Assembly (NCBI GenBank): GCA_018241265.1
Contig: JAFEEF010000040.1
Span: 1-64,000 of the forward strand
Reading direction: 5' to 3'
Origin: Pseudomonadota bacterium
GTDB taxonomy: Bacteria > Pseudomonadota > Gammaproteobacteria > Burkholderiales > Burkholderiaceae_C
Length of the DNA: 64,000 nucleotides
In this document: positions 35,310 through 44,210 of the stretch, piece after piece
Position numbering within the stretch: position 1 is the first letter of the stretch
How the letters are laid out: every line of letters starts with the position of its first letter
Notes under the pieces: generated by a model
Databases searched by the model: none
Seen by the model: only the letters and a program-made list of their open reading frames with translations
Told to the model about the DNA's origin: nothing
Position numbers and translations under genes: made by a program

Positions 35310-35393
35310 GTTCGTCTAAATCGAACGCATCTGCCGAAAGCGAAGGCTGGATCATAGCGTTGAAATCCGCTATTGTCTAATCCATTCTTCTAA
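35310..35393. promoter_or_regulatory. Divergent promoter region of the homogentisate operon and IclR gene
   Basis: The 141-base gap holds GTTCG and CGAAC (35310-35314, 35322-35326), a perfect inverted repeat around TCTAAAT. TCTAA occurs three times, at 35315, 35376 and 35389, the last two 13 bases apart. This is a plausible IclR operator set; binding is inferred. Confidence 0.5.
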
Positions 35394-35416
35394 AACAGAT
35401 CAAAGGCTGACCCATC

Positions 35417-36274
35417 ATGGCTGCAGCGACGCCCCGCGCGCAACGCGGGATACAGAGCATTGAAGTCGGCGCGAAGCTGCTCGTCGCGCTGGTGCACCAG
35501 GGCCGCCCGCTCGCGCTGAAGGACCTGGCGCAGGAGGCCGGCATGACGGCGGCCAAGGCCCATCCGTACCTCGTGAGCTTCGGCCGCGCCGGCCTGATCG
35601 CGCAGGACGACGCGACGGGCCGCTACTTCCTCGGGCCGCTGGCGCTGCAGCTCGGCCTGATCAGCCTGCAGCAGGCCGGGCCCGTGCAGACCGCCACGCC
35701 GTATGCGGCGGCGCTCGCGCAGCGCCTCGGCTACACGGTGGCGCTGGCGGTCTGGGGCACGCGCGGCGCGACCATCGTGCGCGTCGAGGAATCGCCGACC
35801 GCGGTGCACGTGAACATGCGGCACGGCACGGTGTTCTCGCTGGCGCATACCGCGTCGGGGCGGTTGTTCGGCGCGTACCTCGATGCCGACGCCGTGCGTG
35901 CCGCGCTCGAAGCCGAGCGGCGCCGCGAGCGCGGACGGCGCGCGACGCAGGACGCTGCCGCCGGCACGGTGCTGCCGCGGCCGGTGCCCGAGTGGAAGGC
36001 GTTCGAGCCGCAGCTCGCCGAGGTGCGGCAGCGCGGGCTGTCTCGTTCGGAGGGCGAAGTGGTCGCCGGCGTCGGCGCGATGGCTGCACCGATCTTCGAT
36101 CACGCCGGCGCGATCGTGCTCGGCATCACCGTGATCGGTCCTTCGGCGAGCATGTCGACGGCGTGGGACGGAGCGCCGGCCAAGGCGTTGAAGGCTTGCG
36201 CGGCGGAAGTGTCGGCGCGCCTCGGGTGGCGCGGTGGGGCCGGCGACGCCGGACGACGGATCGAGGCGACGTGA
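35417..36274 (+). CDS. IclR family transcriptional regulator
   Basis: This 285-residue regulator has an IclR N-terminal winged helix (GIQSIEVGAKLLVALVHQG and then LALKDLAQEAGMTAAKAHPYL, residues about 11-55) and a C-terminal ligand domain starting with YTVALAVWGTRGATIV. IclR proteins often control aromatic breakdown; it faces the homogentisate operon, so control of that operon is the obvious inference. An insertion rich in Arg (RRRERGRRATQD) near residue 175 is not typical. The ATG at 35417 follows a weak AAAGGCTGA site. Confidence 0.93.
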   Translation: MAAATPRAQRGIQSIEVGAKLLVALVHQGRPLALKDLAQEAGMTAAKAHPYLVSFGRAGLIAQDDATGRYFLGPLALQLGLISLQQAGPVQTATPYAAALAQRLGYTVALAVWGTRGATIVRVEESPTAVHVNMRHGTVFSLAHTASGRLFGAYLDADAVRAALEAERRRERGRRATQDAAAGTVLPRPVPEWKAFEPQLAEVRQRGLSRSEGEVVAGVGAMAAPIFDHAGAIVLGITVIGPSASMSTAWDGAPAKALKACAAEVSARLGWRGGAGDAGRRIEAT

Positions 36275-36466
36275 TTCGAACAGGTCCGGATGCTCGGCCG
36301 CGAAACGTAGGTGAGCGCGCCCGCGCATTGCTGCCATCGACGCCGTTGCTGCCGTTCGCGAGGTGCGCGAGCGACCCGGCTCGCTTTCCCGTCTTGACAT
36401 CGACAACGAAGCGCGCGCCAATCGCCGTGGTCTGCTGGACCAACCAGTCGATCTCTGTCCCGAACG

Positions 36467-37231
36467 ATGGCGCTGCCCAATTTCGTCCTCGAGAACGCGT
36501 CCGAGCTGCGCGAGTCGATCGTTCGCCACAACGTCAGGGACGTGGTCGCGGGAAAGATCGCGACGCTGATCGCATCGGGCATGCTGCAGATCGGCGACGA
36601 GCTGCCGAGCGAACGCGATCTCGCATCGGCGCTGCAGGTCAGCCGCGAAACCGTGCGCGGCGGCATCCAGATCCTCGCCGCGAAGAACCTGGTCGCGGTG
36701 CTGCATGGCGCGCGCACCAGGGTCATCGGCGACGAGGTCAGCCCCGAGTTCGAAGGCATCGGCGCTTCGCGGCTGATCAACAGCTACGGCCTCGGCGAGA
36801 TTCATGCGGCTCGGCTGTTCGTCGAGCGGCAGGTCGTCGGCGATGCGGCCGAGCGGATCGACGACGCGACGCTGCGGCAGCTCGACGACTCGTTGACGGC
36901 GCAGCGCACGTCGCTCGACGATCCGGTCCGCTTCCTGATCATCGACCGTGAATTCCATCTGGCCGTCTATCGCGGTTGCGGCAACCGGGTGCTGGCCGAT
37001 TTCGTCGGCAATCTCTACGGCTACATGATGGCGCATCGCCGCAAGGCGGTGTCCGAGCCGGGCGCGATCCTGCGCAGCTACGGCGACCATGTCGCCATCG
37101 TGCGCGCGCTGAAGAGCCGCAAGCGCAAGGCCGCGATCCAGGCGATCGAGGCTCATCTGACGCGCATCTACGAGACGACGCTGACGATGCTCGAGTCTCC
37201 GGAGGCGAGCCGGGCGTCGTCGGATGGATAG
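36467..37231 (+). CDS. GntR/FadR-subfamily regulator of the sugar importer
   Basis: This 254-residue regulator has the GntR winged helix (GDELPSERDLASALQVSRET then VRGGIQILAAKNLVAV, residues about 42-80) and an FCD-type C-terminal domain with the metal-binding His and Asp residues (FLIIDREFHLAVYRGCGN near 165, HVAIVRAL near 210). It is 91 bases upstream of the binding-protein gene on the same strand and is the likely local repressor. The upstream 192-base gap has an inverted repeat TGGTC-TGCTG-GACCA at 36428-36442. Confidence 0.92.
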   Translation: MALPNFVLENASELRESIVRHNVRDVVAGKIATLIASGMLQIGDELPSERDLASALQVSRETVRGGIQILAAKNLVAVLHGARTRVIGDEVSPEFEGIGASRLINSYGLGEIHAARLFVERQVVGDAAERIDDATLRQLDDSLTAQRTSLDDPVRFLIIDREFHLAVYRGCGNRVLADFVGNLYGYMMAHRRKAVSEPGAILRSYGDHVAIVRALKSRKRKAAIQAIEAHLTRIYETTLTMLESPEASRASSDG

Positions 37232-37322
37232 CCGCAACGAGTGATGGCGGCCCGCTTTCAGCGCCCGCCGAACGCCATCGGCCCTGGCTCAATGGGCCTA
37301 GTCGACAACGAGGAGACAAGTC

Positions 37323-38309
37323 ATGCGTAGACGTGCTTTTGCGATTGCGGCGGGGAGCCTGTCCCTGACCGCCGCGCTCGGTCCGATGGGCATCTCGACG
37401 GCGCACGCGCAGTCGAAGTCCATCGTCTATCTGACCCCGGGCCTCGATCTGCCTTTCTGGCGCTACCTGTCCAAGGGCGTCGAATCGGTGGCGAAGGAGA
37501 AGGGCTACGGCTACCAGGCGCTGGACTCGCGCAACAGCGCGCAGACCCAGTTGCAGAACGCGCAGGACGCCATTGCCAAGGGCGTCGCGGGCATCGTGAT
37601 CTCGCCCACCGACTCGTCGACCGCGCCGGCCGTGCTGTCGCTGGCGGCCGAGAAGAAGATCCCGGTGGTGATCGCCGACATCGGAACCAACAGCGGCGAC
37701 TATGTCTCGTTCATCATTTCCGACAACTACGAAGGCGCCAAGGGCGTCGGCGAAGCGCTCGCCGCGGCCTTGAAGGAGAAGGGCTGGTCGAAGGAATCGG
37801 TCGGCCTGATCACGATCTCGCAGGCACGCAAGAACGGCCAGGCCCGGACCAACGGCTTCCGCGACGGCCTCAAGGCCGGCGGCGCCACCGGCAAGGAAGC
37901 CGGGTTGCAGCAGATGCAGGCCTACACCGCCGACGAGACCTTCAAGTACACGCAGGACATGCTGACCGCCAATCCGGGCATGCGCGGCCTGTTCGTGCAG
38001 ACCGATCAGCCGGCGATCGGCGCGCTGCGCGCGATCAAGGCCGCGCGGCGCCAGGGCGAAGTGCTGGTCGCGGCGTTCGACGGCATTCCCGACTTCGTCG
38101 ACCTGCTGAAGTCCGGCGACATCGTCGCCTCGGGCATGCAGCAGCCCTACCTGATGGGCCAGCGCTCGGCGCAGGCGATGTTCACGCACCTCGAAGGCGG
38201 CAAGCCCGAAAAGCAGATCACGGTGCCCATCCTCGTCGTCACGTCGAAGAACATCGACGAGGTGCTGCCGACCGTCAAGACGACGGTGTTCGCGAACGAA
38301 GTCAAATAG
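37323..38309 (+). CDS. Ribose-type sugar ABC transporter substrate-binding protein
   Basis: This 328-residue periplasmic protein has a signal peptide (residues 1-29, ending STAHAQ) and a type I sugar-binding fold: IVYLTPGLDLPFWRYLSKGV, AKGVAGIVISPTDSST near 85 and VLVAAFDGIPDFVDLLKSGD near 250. It belongs to the RbsB/YtfQ group. The ATG follows AGGAG. With the ATPase and permease that follow it forms a complete importer. The sugar cannot be told. Confidence 0.93.
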   Translation: MRRRAFAIAAGSLSLTAALGPMGISTAHAQSKSIVYLTPGLDLPFWRYLSKGVESVAKEKGYGYQALDSRNSAQTQLQNAQDAIAKGVAGIVISPTDSSTAPAVLSLAAEKKIPVVIADIGTNSGDYVSFIISDNYEGAKGVGEALAAALKEKGWSKESVGLITISQARKNGQARTNGFRDGLKAGGATGKEAGLQQMQAYTADETFKYTQDMLTANPGMRGLFVQTDQPAIGALRAIKAARRQGEVLVAAFDGIPDFVDLLKSGDIVASGMQQPYLMGQRSAQAMFTHLEGGKPEKQITVPILVVTSKNIDEVLPTVKTTVFANEVK

Positions 38310-38353
38310 GCCCGCGACAGGCCGCGCGCAACGGGCGACAACGGGCGAGCAGC

Positions 38354-40237
38354 GTGCAGGAACAGCCGGCCCGTCGCGCGCTGCTCGAGATCCGATCGGC
38401 CGAGAAATCCTTCGGCCAGACCCGGGCGTTGAGGGATGCTTCGTTCGAACTGCGATCCGGCGAAGTCCATGCCTTGCTCGGTGCCAACGGCGCCGGCAAG
38501 TCGACGCTGTCCAAGATCGTCTCGGGCCACATCGGCGCCGACGGCGGATCGATACGCTACAAGGATAGCCCGGTCGACTTCCGATCGACGCGCGATGCGA
38601 TGCGCGCCGGCATCGCGATCGTGATGCAGGAGACCTCGCTCGCGCCCGACCTTTCGGTGCTCGAGAACATCTTCCTGCCCGAACTCGCGTCGCCCGGCCG
38701 GCTGTCGTTCGGGCGCTTGCGCGGGCGTGCCCGCGCCATCCTCGAAGACCTGGGGGGAGCCGGTGCATTGCCGCTCGATGTCGTCGTGAGCAGGCTCTCG
38801 GCGGCGCAGCGTCAACTCGTCGAGATCGCCAAGGCGCTCGCCAGCGATGCGGAGCTGATCATCTTCGACGAACCCACGGCGTCGCTGAGTCCGGGCGAGG
38901 TCGAACGCCTGTTCGACGTCATGGCGCGACTGCGGCGCGGCGGCCGAGGGCTGATCTTCGTATCGCATCGGCTCGAGGAGGTCTTCGCGATCACCGATCG
39001 CGTGACCGTCCTGCGCGAAGGCACGACGGTCGCCGCATCGGTGCCGACGGCGGACCTCAATCAGGGCGAAGTCATCCGGCTGATGGTGGGTCGCGAGCTG
39101 GGCGCGATCTACGCCGCCTCGGCGACGCGGCGCGACGGCGATGCCGCGCCCGTCGTCTTCGAAGTCGAGGGGGTGGCGGCGCCGCCCGCGGTGCGTCGCG
39201 TGTCGTTCGAGGTTCGGCGCGGCGAGATCCTCGGGCTGGCCGGGCTGGTGGGCGCCGGGCGCTCCGAGGCCGCCGAAGCCATCTTCGGCCTGCGGCCGCG
39301 GCAGGCGGGGCGGTTGAAGCTGGCGGGCCGGGAGCTTGCGATCCGCCGGCCCGCCGACGCGGTCCGCGCCGGGATCGGCTTCGTGCCGGAAGACCGCCGC
39401 GTGCAGAACATCGTGCCGGACCTTTCGGTGCGCGAGAACCTGCTGCTCGCGCACCTGGGCGTGCACCGCGGATTCGGGCTCGGCTATGCAAGGCGGCAGA
39501 AGGCCGTCGATGCGCTGCTGGCGACGCTCGACTTGCCGGCGCACCGCGTGCTCGACGAGAGCATCCTGAACTTCTCCGGCGGCATGCAGCAGAAGATCAT
39601 CATTGCGCGCTGGCTGCTGCTCGAGCCCAAGGTATTGATCCTCGACGAGCCGACCAAGGGCGTGGACATCGGAACGCGCCAGGCCATCTATGCGCTGCTG
39701 CGCAAGATCGCCGACCAAGGTGTCGCGGTCGTCGTGATCTCGTCCGATTTCGAGGAGCTGCTCGGGGTTTCGAACCGCGTCGTCGTGATCAGCGACGGCT
39801 ACAGCGTGGCCGACCTGCCCGGCGACATGCTCGACGAAGAGAAGCTCACGCTGCTCGCCGCGCCGCGCACGTCGATGCGCCGCAATACCGAACTGCTGCA
39901 CGACTTGGCCACGGCATCGAACGGCGCAGGCTTCTGGGCCTTGCTCGACGGCGAGCGCCTGATCTGCCTGAATGCGGTGGTCGCGAACGAGCAGGTCGCG
40001 CCCGGCTTCATCGCCGGCGAGGCCGTGCGCTTCGCGCAGACGACCATACCGGTGGGACTGACCGGCGCGGGCGAGGCCTTCGTGCCGGAACCCGACGGGC
40101 GTCGCTCGACCATCCTCGTCCCGATGCGCAACCGGCGCGGTCACGATCTCGGTTGCGTCGGGCTCGTCATCGACGGCGCGACGCGCGCACCTTCGGTGGA
40201 TTCCATCAAGCAACGAATCGAGGCCATGAATGCCTGA
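38354..40237 (+). CDS. Sugar ABC importer ATPase (two domains) with a GAF-like C-terminal extension
   Basis: This 627-residue protein has two ABC domains of the RbsA/MglA type. The first has Walker A GANGAGKST (43-51), signature RLSAAQRQLVEIAKAL near 145 and IIFDEPTAS. The second has the usual degenerate LAGLVGAGRSE, signature NFSGGMQQKIIIARWL and LILDEPTKGVD. Normal family members end near residue 500; here about 125 residues follow (RRNTELLHDLATASNGAGFW onward to the end), reading like a small GAF-type sensor with ILVPMRNRRGHDLGCVGLVI. The start is GTG at 38354. The permease gene overlaps the end by eight bases. Confidence 0.93.
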   Translation: MQEQPARRALLEIRSAEKSFGQTRALRDASFELRSGEVHALLGANGAGKSTLSKIVSGHIGADGGSIRYKDSPVDFRSTRDAMRAGIAIVMQETSLAPDLSVLENIFLPELASPGRLSFGRLRGRARAILEDLGGAGALPLDVVVSRLSAAQRQLVEIAKALASDAELIIFDEPTASLSPGEVERLFDVMARLRRGGRGLIFVSHRLEEVFAITDRVTVLREGTTVAASVPTADLNQGEVIRLMVGRELGAIYAASATRRDGDAAPVVFEVEGVAAPPAVRRVSFEVRRGEILGLAGLVGAGRSEAAEAIFGLRPRQAGRLKLAGRELAIRRPADAVRAGIGFVPEDRRVQNIVPDLSVRENLLLAHLGVHRGFGLGYARRQKAVDALLATLDLPAHRVLDESILNFSGGMQQKIIIARWLLLEPKVLILDEPTKGVDIGTRQAIYALLRKIADQGVAVVVISSDFEELLGVSNRVVVISDGYSVADLPGDMLDEEKLTLLAAPRTSMRRNTELLHDLATASNGAGFWALLDGERLICLNAVVANEQVAPGFIAGEAVRFAQTTIPVGLTGAGEAFVPEPDGRRSTILVPMRNRRGHDLGCVGLVIDGATRAPSVDSIKQRIEAMNA

Positions 40238-41240
40238 GCTGGCGAGACCCGGCGACCCAGACCTCGTCGCGCGCACTGCCGATGCGAAGGCGAAGCCGTC
40301 CATGACGTCGCGCCTCGCGAGGAGCCTCGAAACACGGATGCTGGGCCTCGCGCTGGCCATCGCCATTGCGCTGTCCGTGCTGTCGCCCTACTTCCTGACC
40401 CGGAACAATCTCTTCAACATCCTCGATCAATCGGTCGTGGTCGGCCTGGTCGCGATCGGCATGACGTTCGTGATCCTGACGGCCGGCATCGACCTGTCGG
40501 TCGGATCGGTCGTCGGGCTGACCGGCATCATCCTCGGCCTCGCGGTCAAGCAGGTCCCGATTCCGCTCGCCATCTCGATCGCCGTACTCGCCGGAGCCGG
40601 GATCGGATGGGTCTCGGGGCTGCTGGTCGCGTATTTCGGACTCGCGGCATTCGTCGTCACGCTCGGCGTGATGGCGATCGGGCGGAGTCTGGCCTACATC
40701 CTGTCCGGACAGACGGCCATCTCCGGCATTCCGAACTCGCTGTCGAACATCGTGTACGCGTCGGTGCTGGGCATACCGATGAACGTGCTCGTGCTGCTGG
40801 TCATGTATGCGCTCGCCTGGCTGTACCTGACCCGGACCAAGGGCGGCCGCACCATCTATGCGATCGGCTCCAACAAGGAAGCCGCGCGCGCCGCGGGCCT
40901 GGGCGTGCTGTTCTATTCGGTCGTGCCTTATGTGGTGTCGGGCGCGTTCGCCGCGGTGGCGAGCACGTTCTCGATTGCGCAATTGCTCTCGGCCGATCCG
41001 CTGGCCGGCAATCAATTGGAACTCGACGCCATCGCCGCCGTCGTGATCGGCGGCGCCAGCCTCGCCGGCGGTCGCGGCTCGATCATCGGGACGCTGATCG
41101 GCGTGATCATCATGGTGATGATCCGCAACGGGCTCAACCTGATGGGCGTGTCGCCGTTCTGGCAAGGCTCGGCGATCGGCACGATCATCATCGTGGCGCT
41201 GCTGGTCGAACGGCTGATCAGCAAGCGAACGGCGCGCTGA
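40230..41240 (+). CDS. Ribose-type sugar ABC transporter permease
   Basis: This 336-residue inner-membrane protein has an N-terminal tail and about nine hydrophobic segments. It shows the RbsC-type signature GMTFVILTAGIDLSVGSVVG near residue 75 and the coupling-region motif ELDAIAAVVIGGASLAGGRGS near 265. It pairs with the preceding two-domain ATPase, the standard arrangement for this transporter class. Its ATG lies inside the end of the ATPase gene (eight-base overlap), so the two are translationally linked. Confidence 0.94.
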   Translation: MPELARPGDPDLVARTADAKAKPSMTSRLARSLETRMLGLALAIAIALSVLSPYFLTRNNLFNILDQSVVVGLVAIGMTFVILTAGIDLSVGSVVGLTGIILGLAVKQVPIPLAISIAVLAGAGIGWVSGLLVAYFGLAAFVVTLGVMAIGRSLAYILSGQTAISGIPNSLSNIVYASVLGIPMNVLVLLVMYALAWLYLTRTKGGRTIYAIGSNKEAARAAGLGVLFYSVVPYVVSGAFAAVASTFSIAQLLSADPLAGNQLELDAIAAVVIGGASLAGGRGSIIGTLIGVIIMVMIRNGLNLMGVSPFWQGSAIGTIIIVALLVERLISKRTAR

Positions 41241-41293
41241 GGCCACTGTCCCGGGTGCTGACCGGCCCGAAAACACGCATCCGCAGCGACACG

Positions 41294-43093
41294 TCACGGA
41301 CTCGAACGGCCATCCCAGCGATTGACCTGGTTGGGGCAGCCTCGCCCCGACTCGACCGCAACGACGGCGAGTTCGCGCGATTCCACGCGGCGTGCGTAGC
41401 AACTCCCGAACGTATCGCTGTAGCGGTAGGACTGCTCGCCGTGTCGCCCGCGCGAACCGGTGATGCCCGTGCCGCCGGCCTTGAAGTCGGTGTTGCTGTG
41501 CGCGACCAGGCGGTTGTCCAACGTGGAACGGAAGTCCGCGCGGCCCCCTGCGCTGCGTTGCTGCGTGCTCAGATAGCCCTGCCGCAGCGCGATGTCCACC
41601 GTGAAGTCGTCGTTCGCATGGACCTGCTTGCGGAGGTCGATCACGAGCGGATAGTCGAGGCGATGCGCCTGCCGCACGGTCTTGCCCTGCGTGGTGGTGC
41701 GCACCTCGTCGACCACTTGCGTGCGCATCGCGATGCGCTGGTCGTAGACGTCCTTCGCCGGATGGTCGAAGTGCTGGCGGTTGGCGAAGTCGGCACGTTG
41801 CTCGACGCGGGTGACGACCTTGCCGTGCGAGGTCTCCAACTCGCCGGCGATCGCATAGTGGCCGCCTTGCAAGGTATCGACCTCGCCGCGCACGACGCCG
41901 CCTGCACCGTGCTCGAAGTGACCCCGCACGCGCGGCGGCCGTTCGGTTTGCGTGGCCAGCGTGTTCTGCGTCAGCCTGCCGGAGAGTGCCTCGCGCCCGG
42001 CATCGCGCCATGCCAGCAGGTTGGCGGCGACGCTGAAGAACTTGTGCGCACCCAGCACCCGCACCGCCACCGTGTGCGGCTTGCCGTCGTCCAGCAGCGC
42101 GGCAAAGGGCGTCAGGTCCATGCGGTACGGCGTGAAGTTCAGCGCCTGGATGTCCGGCGTCGGCCGCCACAGGTCCGGGTCCACGCCGCCGGTGTAGGTC
42201 CAGGGGTAGACCGGTGCGCGGCCCGCTGCCTGGCCGTCGATGCTCACCGCCACTTCGCGGAAGTTGCCGCCGGGGCACTGCCCGAGCGGTTCGCCCTCGT
42301 CCGGCGGCCCGAGCGAGAACGCGCGCGTGGGTTCGTCGTAGGCGGAGGCGATGCACGTGTACCACTGCTCGTCCACGGCCTGGCTCTGGGCGATGAGGTC
42401 GAGCGCGACCCGCTCGACGTTGCGCGGCAGCGTGAGCGTGCGCGACAGCGCGTCGTCGCCGCTCTGCAGGTCCACCGGATGGCCGCTGTCGTCGCCGACC
42501 AGGCCCATCGCGATATCGGCCGGCCGGGCGGCTCGGCCGGCCGCCGCGGCCGGATAGAACACCAGCCGCGCGCTGCCGTGGATCACGCCGGTGTACGTGG
42601 CATCGACCCAGTTGTTGAGGATGGTCTGGCCGCGTCCGGCGTCGCGGAGCAGGCTCGCGTAGTCGGTCACGTCGCGCTCGACGTGCCAGCGCGGGCCGAC
42701 CTTCGCGCTCGGTTCCTGGGTGGTGCCGTAGAACAGGTTCACGCCTTTGAGCCACAGGCTGACCGTGCGGTCGTACTGCCGGCCCGGAGTCACCGAGAAG
42801 TCCGCTTCCAGCACGACTTTCGACCATGGCCCTGGGCATGGCGCAGGCGGCGCATAGGTCCACTCGCGGGGCTGGGCCGCGTGCGACGTGGCGTCGCCCT
42901 GATCGTCGAACGCGACGTCGGCATACAGGTCGGCGGTGCAGGGCGAGCCGCCGGGGCGCGGCACGGCCGGGTCGGCGATGGCGACGCCCTGGTCGCCGAC
43001 GGCGGGCGATGTCTGCGCCATGGCCATCGTGCCCGGCAAGGCCAGTGCAAGGACCAGGCTCGCGCGGATCAGGTGGCGCATGGAGTTCGTCAT
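41294..43093 (-). CDS. Exported PNGase A-like amidase
   Basis: This 599-residue protein has a signal peptide (residues 1-27, ending AMAQ). It fits the peptide-N4-(N-acetylglucosaminyl)asparagine amidase A family: WSKVVLEADFSVTPGRQYDR then TVSLWLKGVNLFYGTTQEPS near residue 95, and the WYTCIASAYDEPTRAF and FREVAVSIDGQAAGRAPVYPW segments near 245-300. Such enzymes remove N-linked glycans from glycoproteins, and most studied ones are from plants or Terriglobus-like bacteria. The substrate is not proven; the start ATG follows a weak site. It is convergent with the sugar permease gene. Confidence 0.82.
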   Translation of the reverse strand: MTNSMRHLIRASLVLALALPGTMAMAQTSPAVGDQGVAIADPAVPRPGGSPCTADLYADVAFDDQGDATSHAAQPREWTYAPPAPCPGPWSKVVLEADFSVTPGRQYDRTVSLWLKGVNLFYGTTQEPSAKVGPRWHVERDVTDYASLLRDAGRGQTILNNWVDATYTGVIHGSARLVFYPAAAAGRAARPADIAMGLVGDDSGHPVDLQSGDDALSRTLTLPRNVERVALDLIAQSQAVDEQWYTCIASAYDEPTRAFSLGPPDEGEPLGQCPGGNFREVAVSIDGQAAGRAPVYPWTYTGGVDPDLWRPTPDIQALNFTPYRMDLTPFAALLDDGKPHTVAVRVLGAHKFFSVAANLLAWRDAGREALSGRLTQNTLATQTERPPRVRGHFEHGAGGVVRGEVDTLQGGHYAIAGELETSHGKVVTRVEQRADFANRQHFDHPAKDVYDQRIAMRTQVVDEVRTTTQGKTVRQAHRLDYPLVIDLRKQVHANDDFTVDIALRQGYLSTQQRSAGGRADFRSTLDNRLVAHSNTDFKAGGTGITGSRGRHGEQSYRYSDTFGSCYARRVESRELAVVAVESGRGCPNQVNRWDGRSSP

Positions 43094-43276
43094 TCTGTGA
43101 CAAGCAAATCACACCCGCGCCGGCCGTCGACCGGCTGGCGGGACGCATTTTCACGACTTCCTTCAGATTGAGAGGACCGCGCCGATATCCCTCCGCAGAA
43201 GGATGTGGTAGTCGCGCGCCCGCAGGGGAACGCCTCGATGCTGCCCGTCCCTTGAACACCGGAACAAGAGGTCATC

Positions 43277-44020
43277 ATGATCGAACGCATCGGGCTTGGC
43301 ATCGGAGCGTGTGCCCTTCTGGCAGGACTGGCGGCATGCGGCGGGGGCGGATCGCCCGACACGGCCGAGGGCGCCTATCAGGGCACGACGAACGCCGGAT
43401 ACGCGTTCGAGGCGGTCGTTCTCGACGACGGATCCATCTGGGGGCTCTACGGCATCTACAGCGGGTCGGCCATCGAAGTCGCCGGCTTCATCGCGGGCGC
43501 CGGCTCGTCGAGCCTCGGCAAGACCTACAGCGCTCCCACGATCGAGGACTACGGTCCGGATCCCGCGGTGACCGGTTCCCTGACGGCCCAGTTCGTCGCC
43601 GGCCAGAGCTTCGACGGGACGATCACGGCGAGCGACGGCACCGAGACCTTCACCGGCGCGGCGATCCCGGCATCCGAATACGACTATTCGGCGCCGGCCA
43701 ACATCGCCGACATCCAGGGCTCGTGGTCGTTGAGCGCCAACGACGGCTCCGCCGTCGCGCTGACGATCGATGCGCAGGGCAACCTGAGCGGGAGCTCCCA
43801 GGGCTGCTCGTTCACCGGCACCGCCGCGCCGCGCGCGTCCGGCAAGAACATCTTCGACACGTCGGTGACCTACGGCGGCGCGCCCTGCTCGCTGCCCGGC
43901 CAGACCGTGACCGGCATCGGCGTCTACTCGGCGATCAGCGGTACGTCGCTGCATCAGTTCATCGTCGCGGTCGTCGATCCGACGCACACCCACGGGCGCG
44001 GCTACTTCGGGTCGCGATAG
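43277..44020 (+). CDS. Lipoprotein of unknown function, 247 residues
   Basis: The signal MIERIGLGIGACALLAGLAA ends at a lipobox cysteine followed by a Gly-rich linker CGGGGSPDTAEGAY. The mature protein is beta-rich, with repeated YXGTTNAGYAFEAVVLDDGS-like and SWSLSANDGSAVALTIDAQG-like strands and no catalytic motif; it may be a two-lobed beta-barrel lipoprotein. AAGAGG precedes the ATG at 43277. I do not recognise the family. It is divergent from the PNGase-like gene and upstream of another exported protein gene, so it may belong to one group. Confidence 0.75.
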   Translation: MIERIGLGIGACALLAGLAACGGGGSPDTAEGAYQGTTNAGYAFEAVVLDDGSIWGLYGIYSGSAIEVAGFIAGAGSSSLGKTYSAPTIEDYGPDPAVTGSLTAQFVAGQSFDGTITASDGTETFTGAAIPASEYDYSAPANIADIQGSWSLSANDGSAVALTIDAQGNLSGSSQGCSFTGTAAPRASGKNIFDTSVTYGGAPCSLPGQTVTGIGVYSAISGTSLHQFIVAVVDPTHTHGRGYFGSR

Positions 44021-44210
44021 TGAGACAGTGCGGTAGCGCGGCCGGTGCCGGCGGCGCCGCGTCGTCACCGTCCCGAACTGCTGGGCCGTCGATCACCCCG
44101 ACGCGCAACTCTCACGCGTCGATACAGAACGCCCGCACGCATCGGCGACTTCCTGTGTGACCATCGCGGCCGCAACGCGGATCCCCGCGTGTCCGACAGG
44201 AGCCGTCGCG

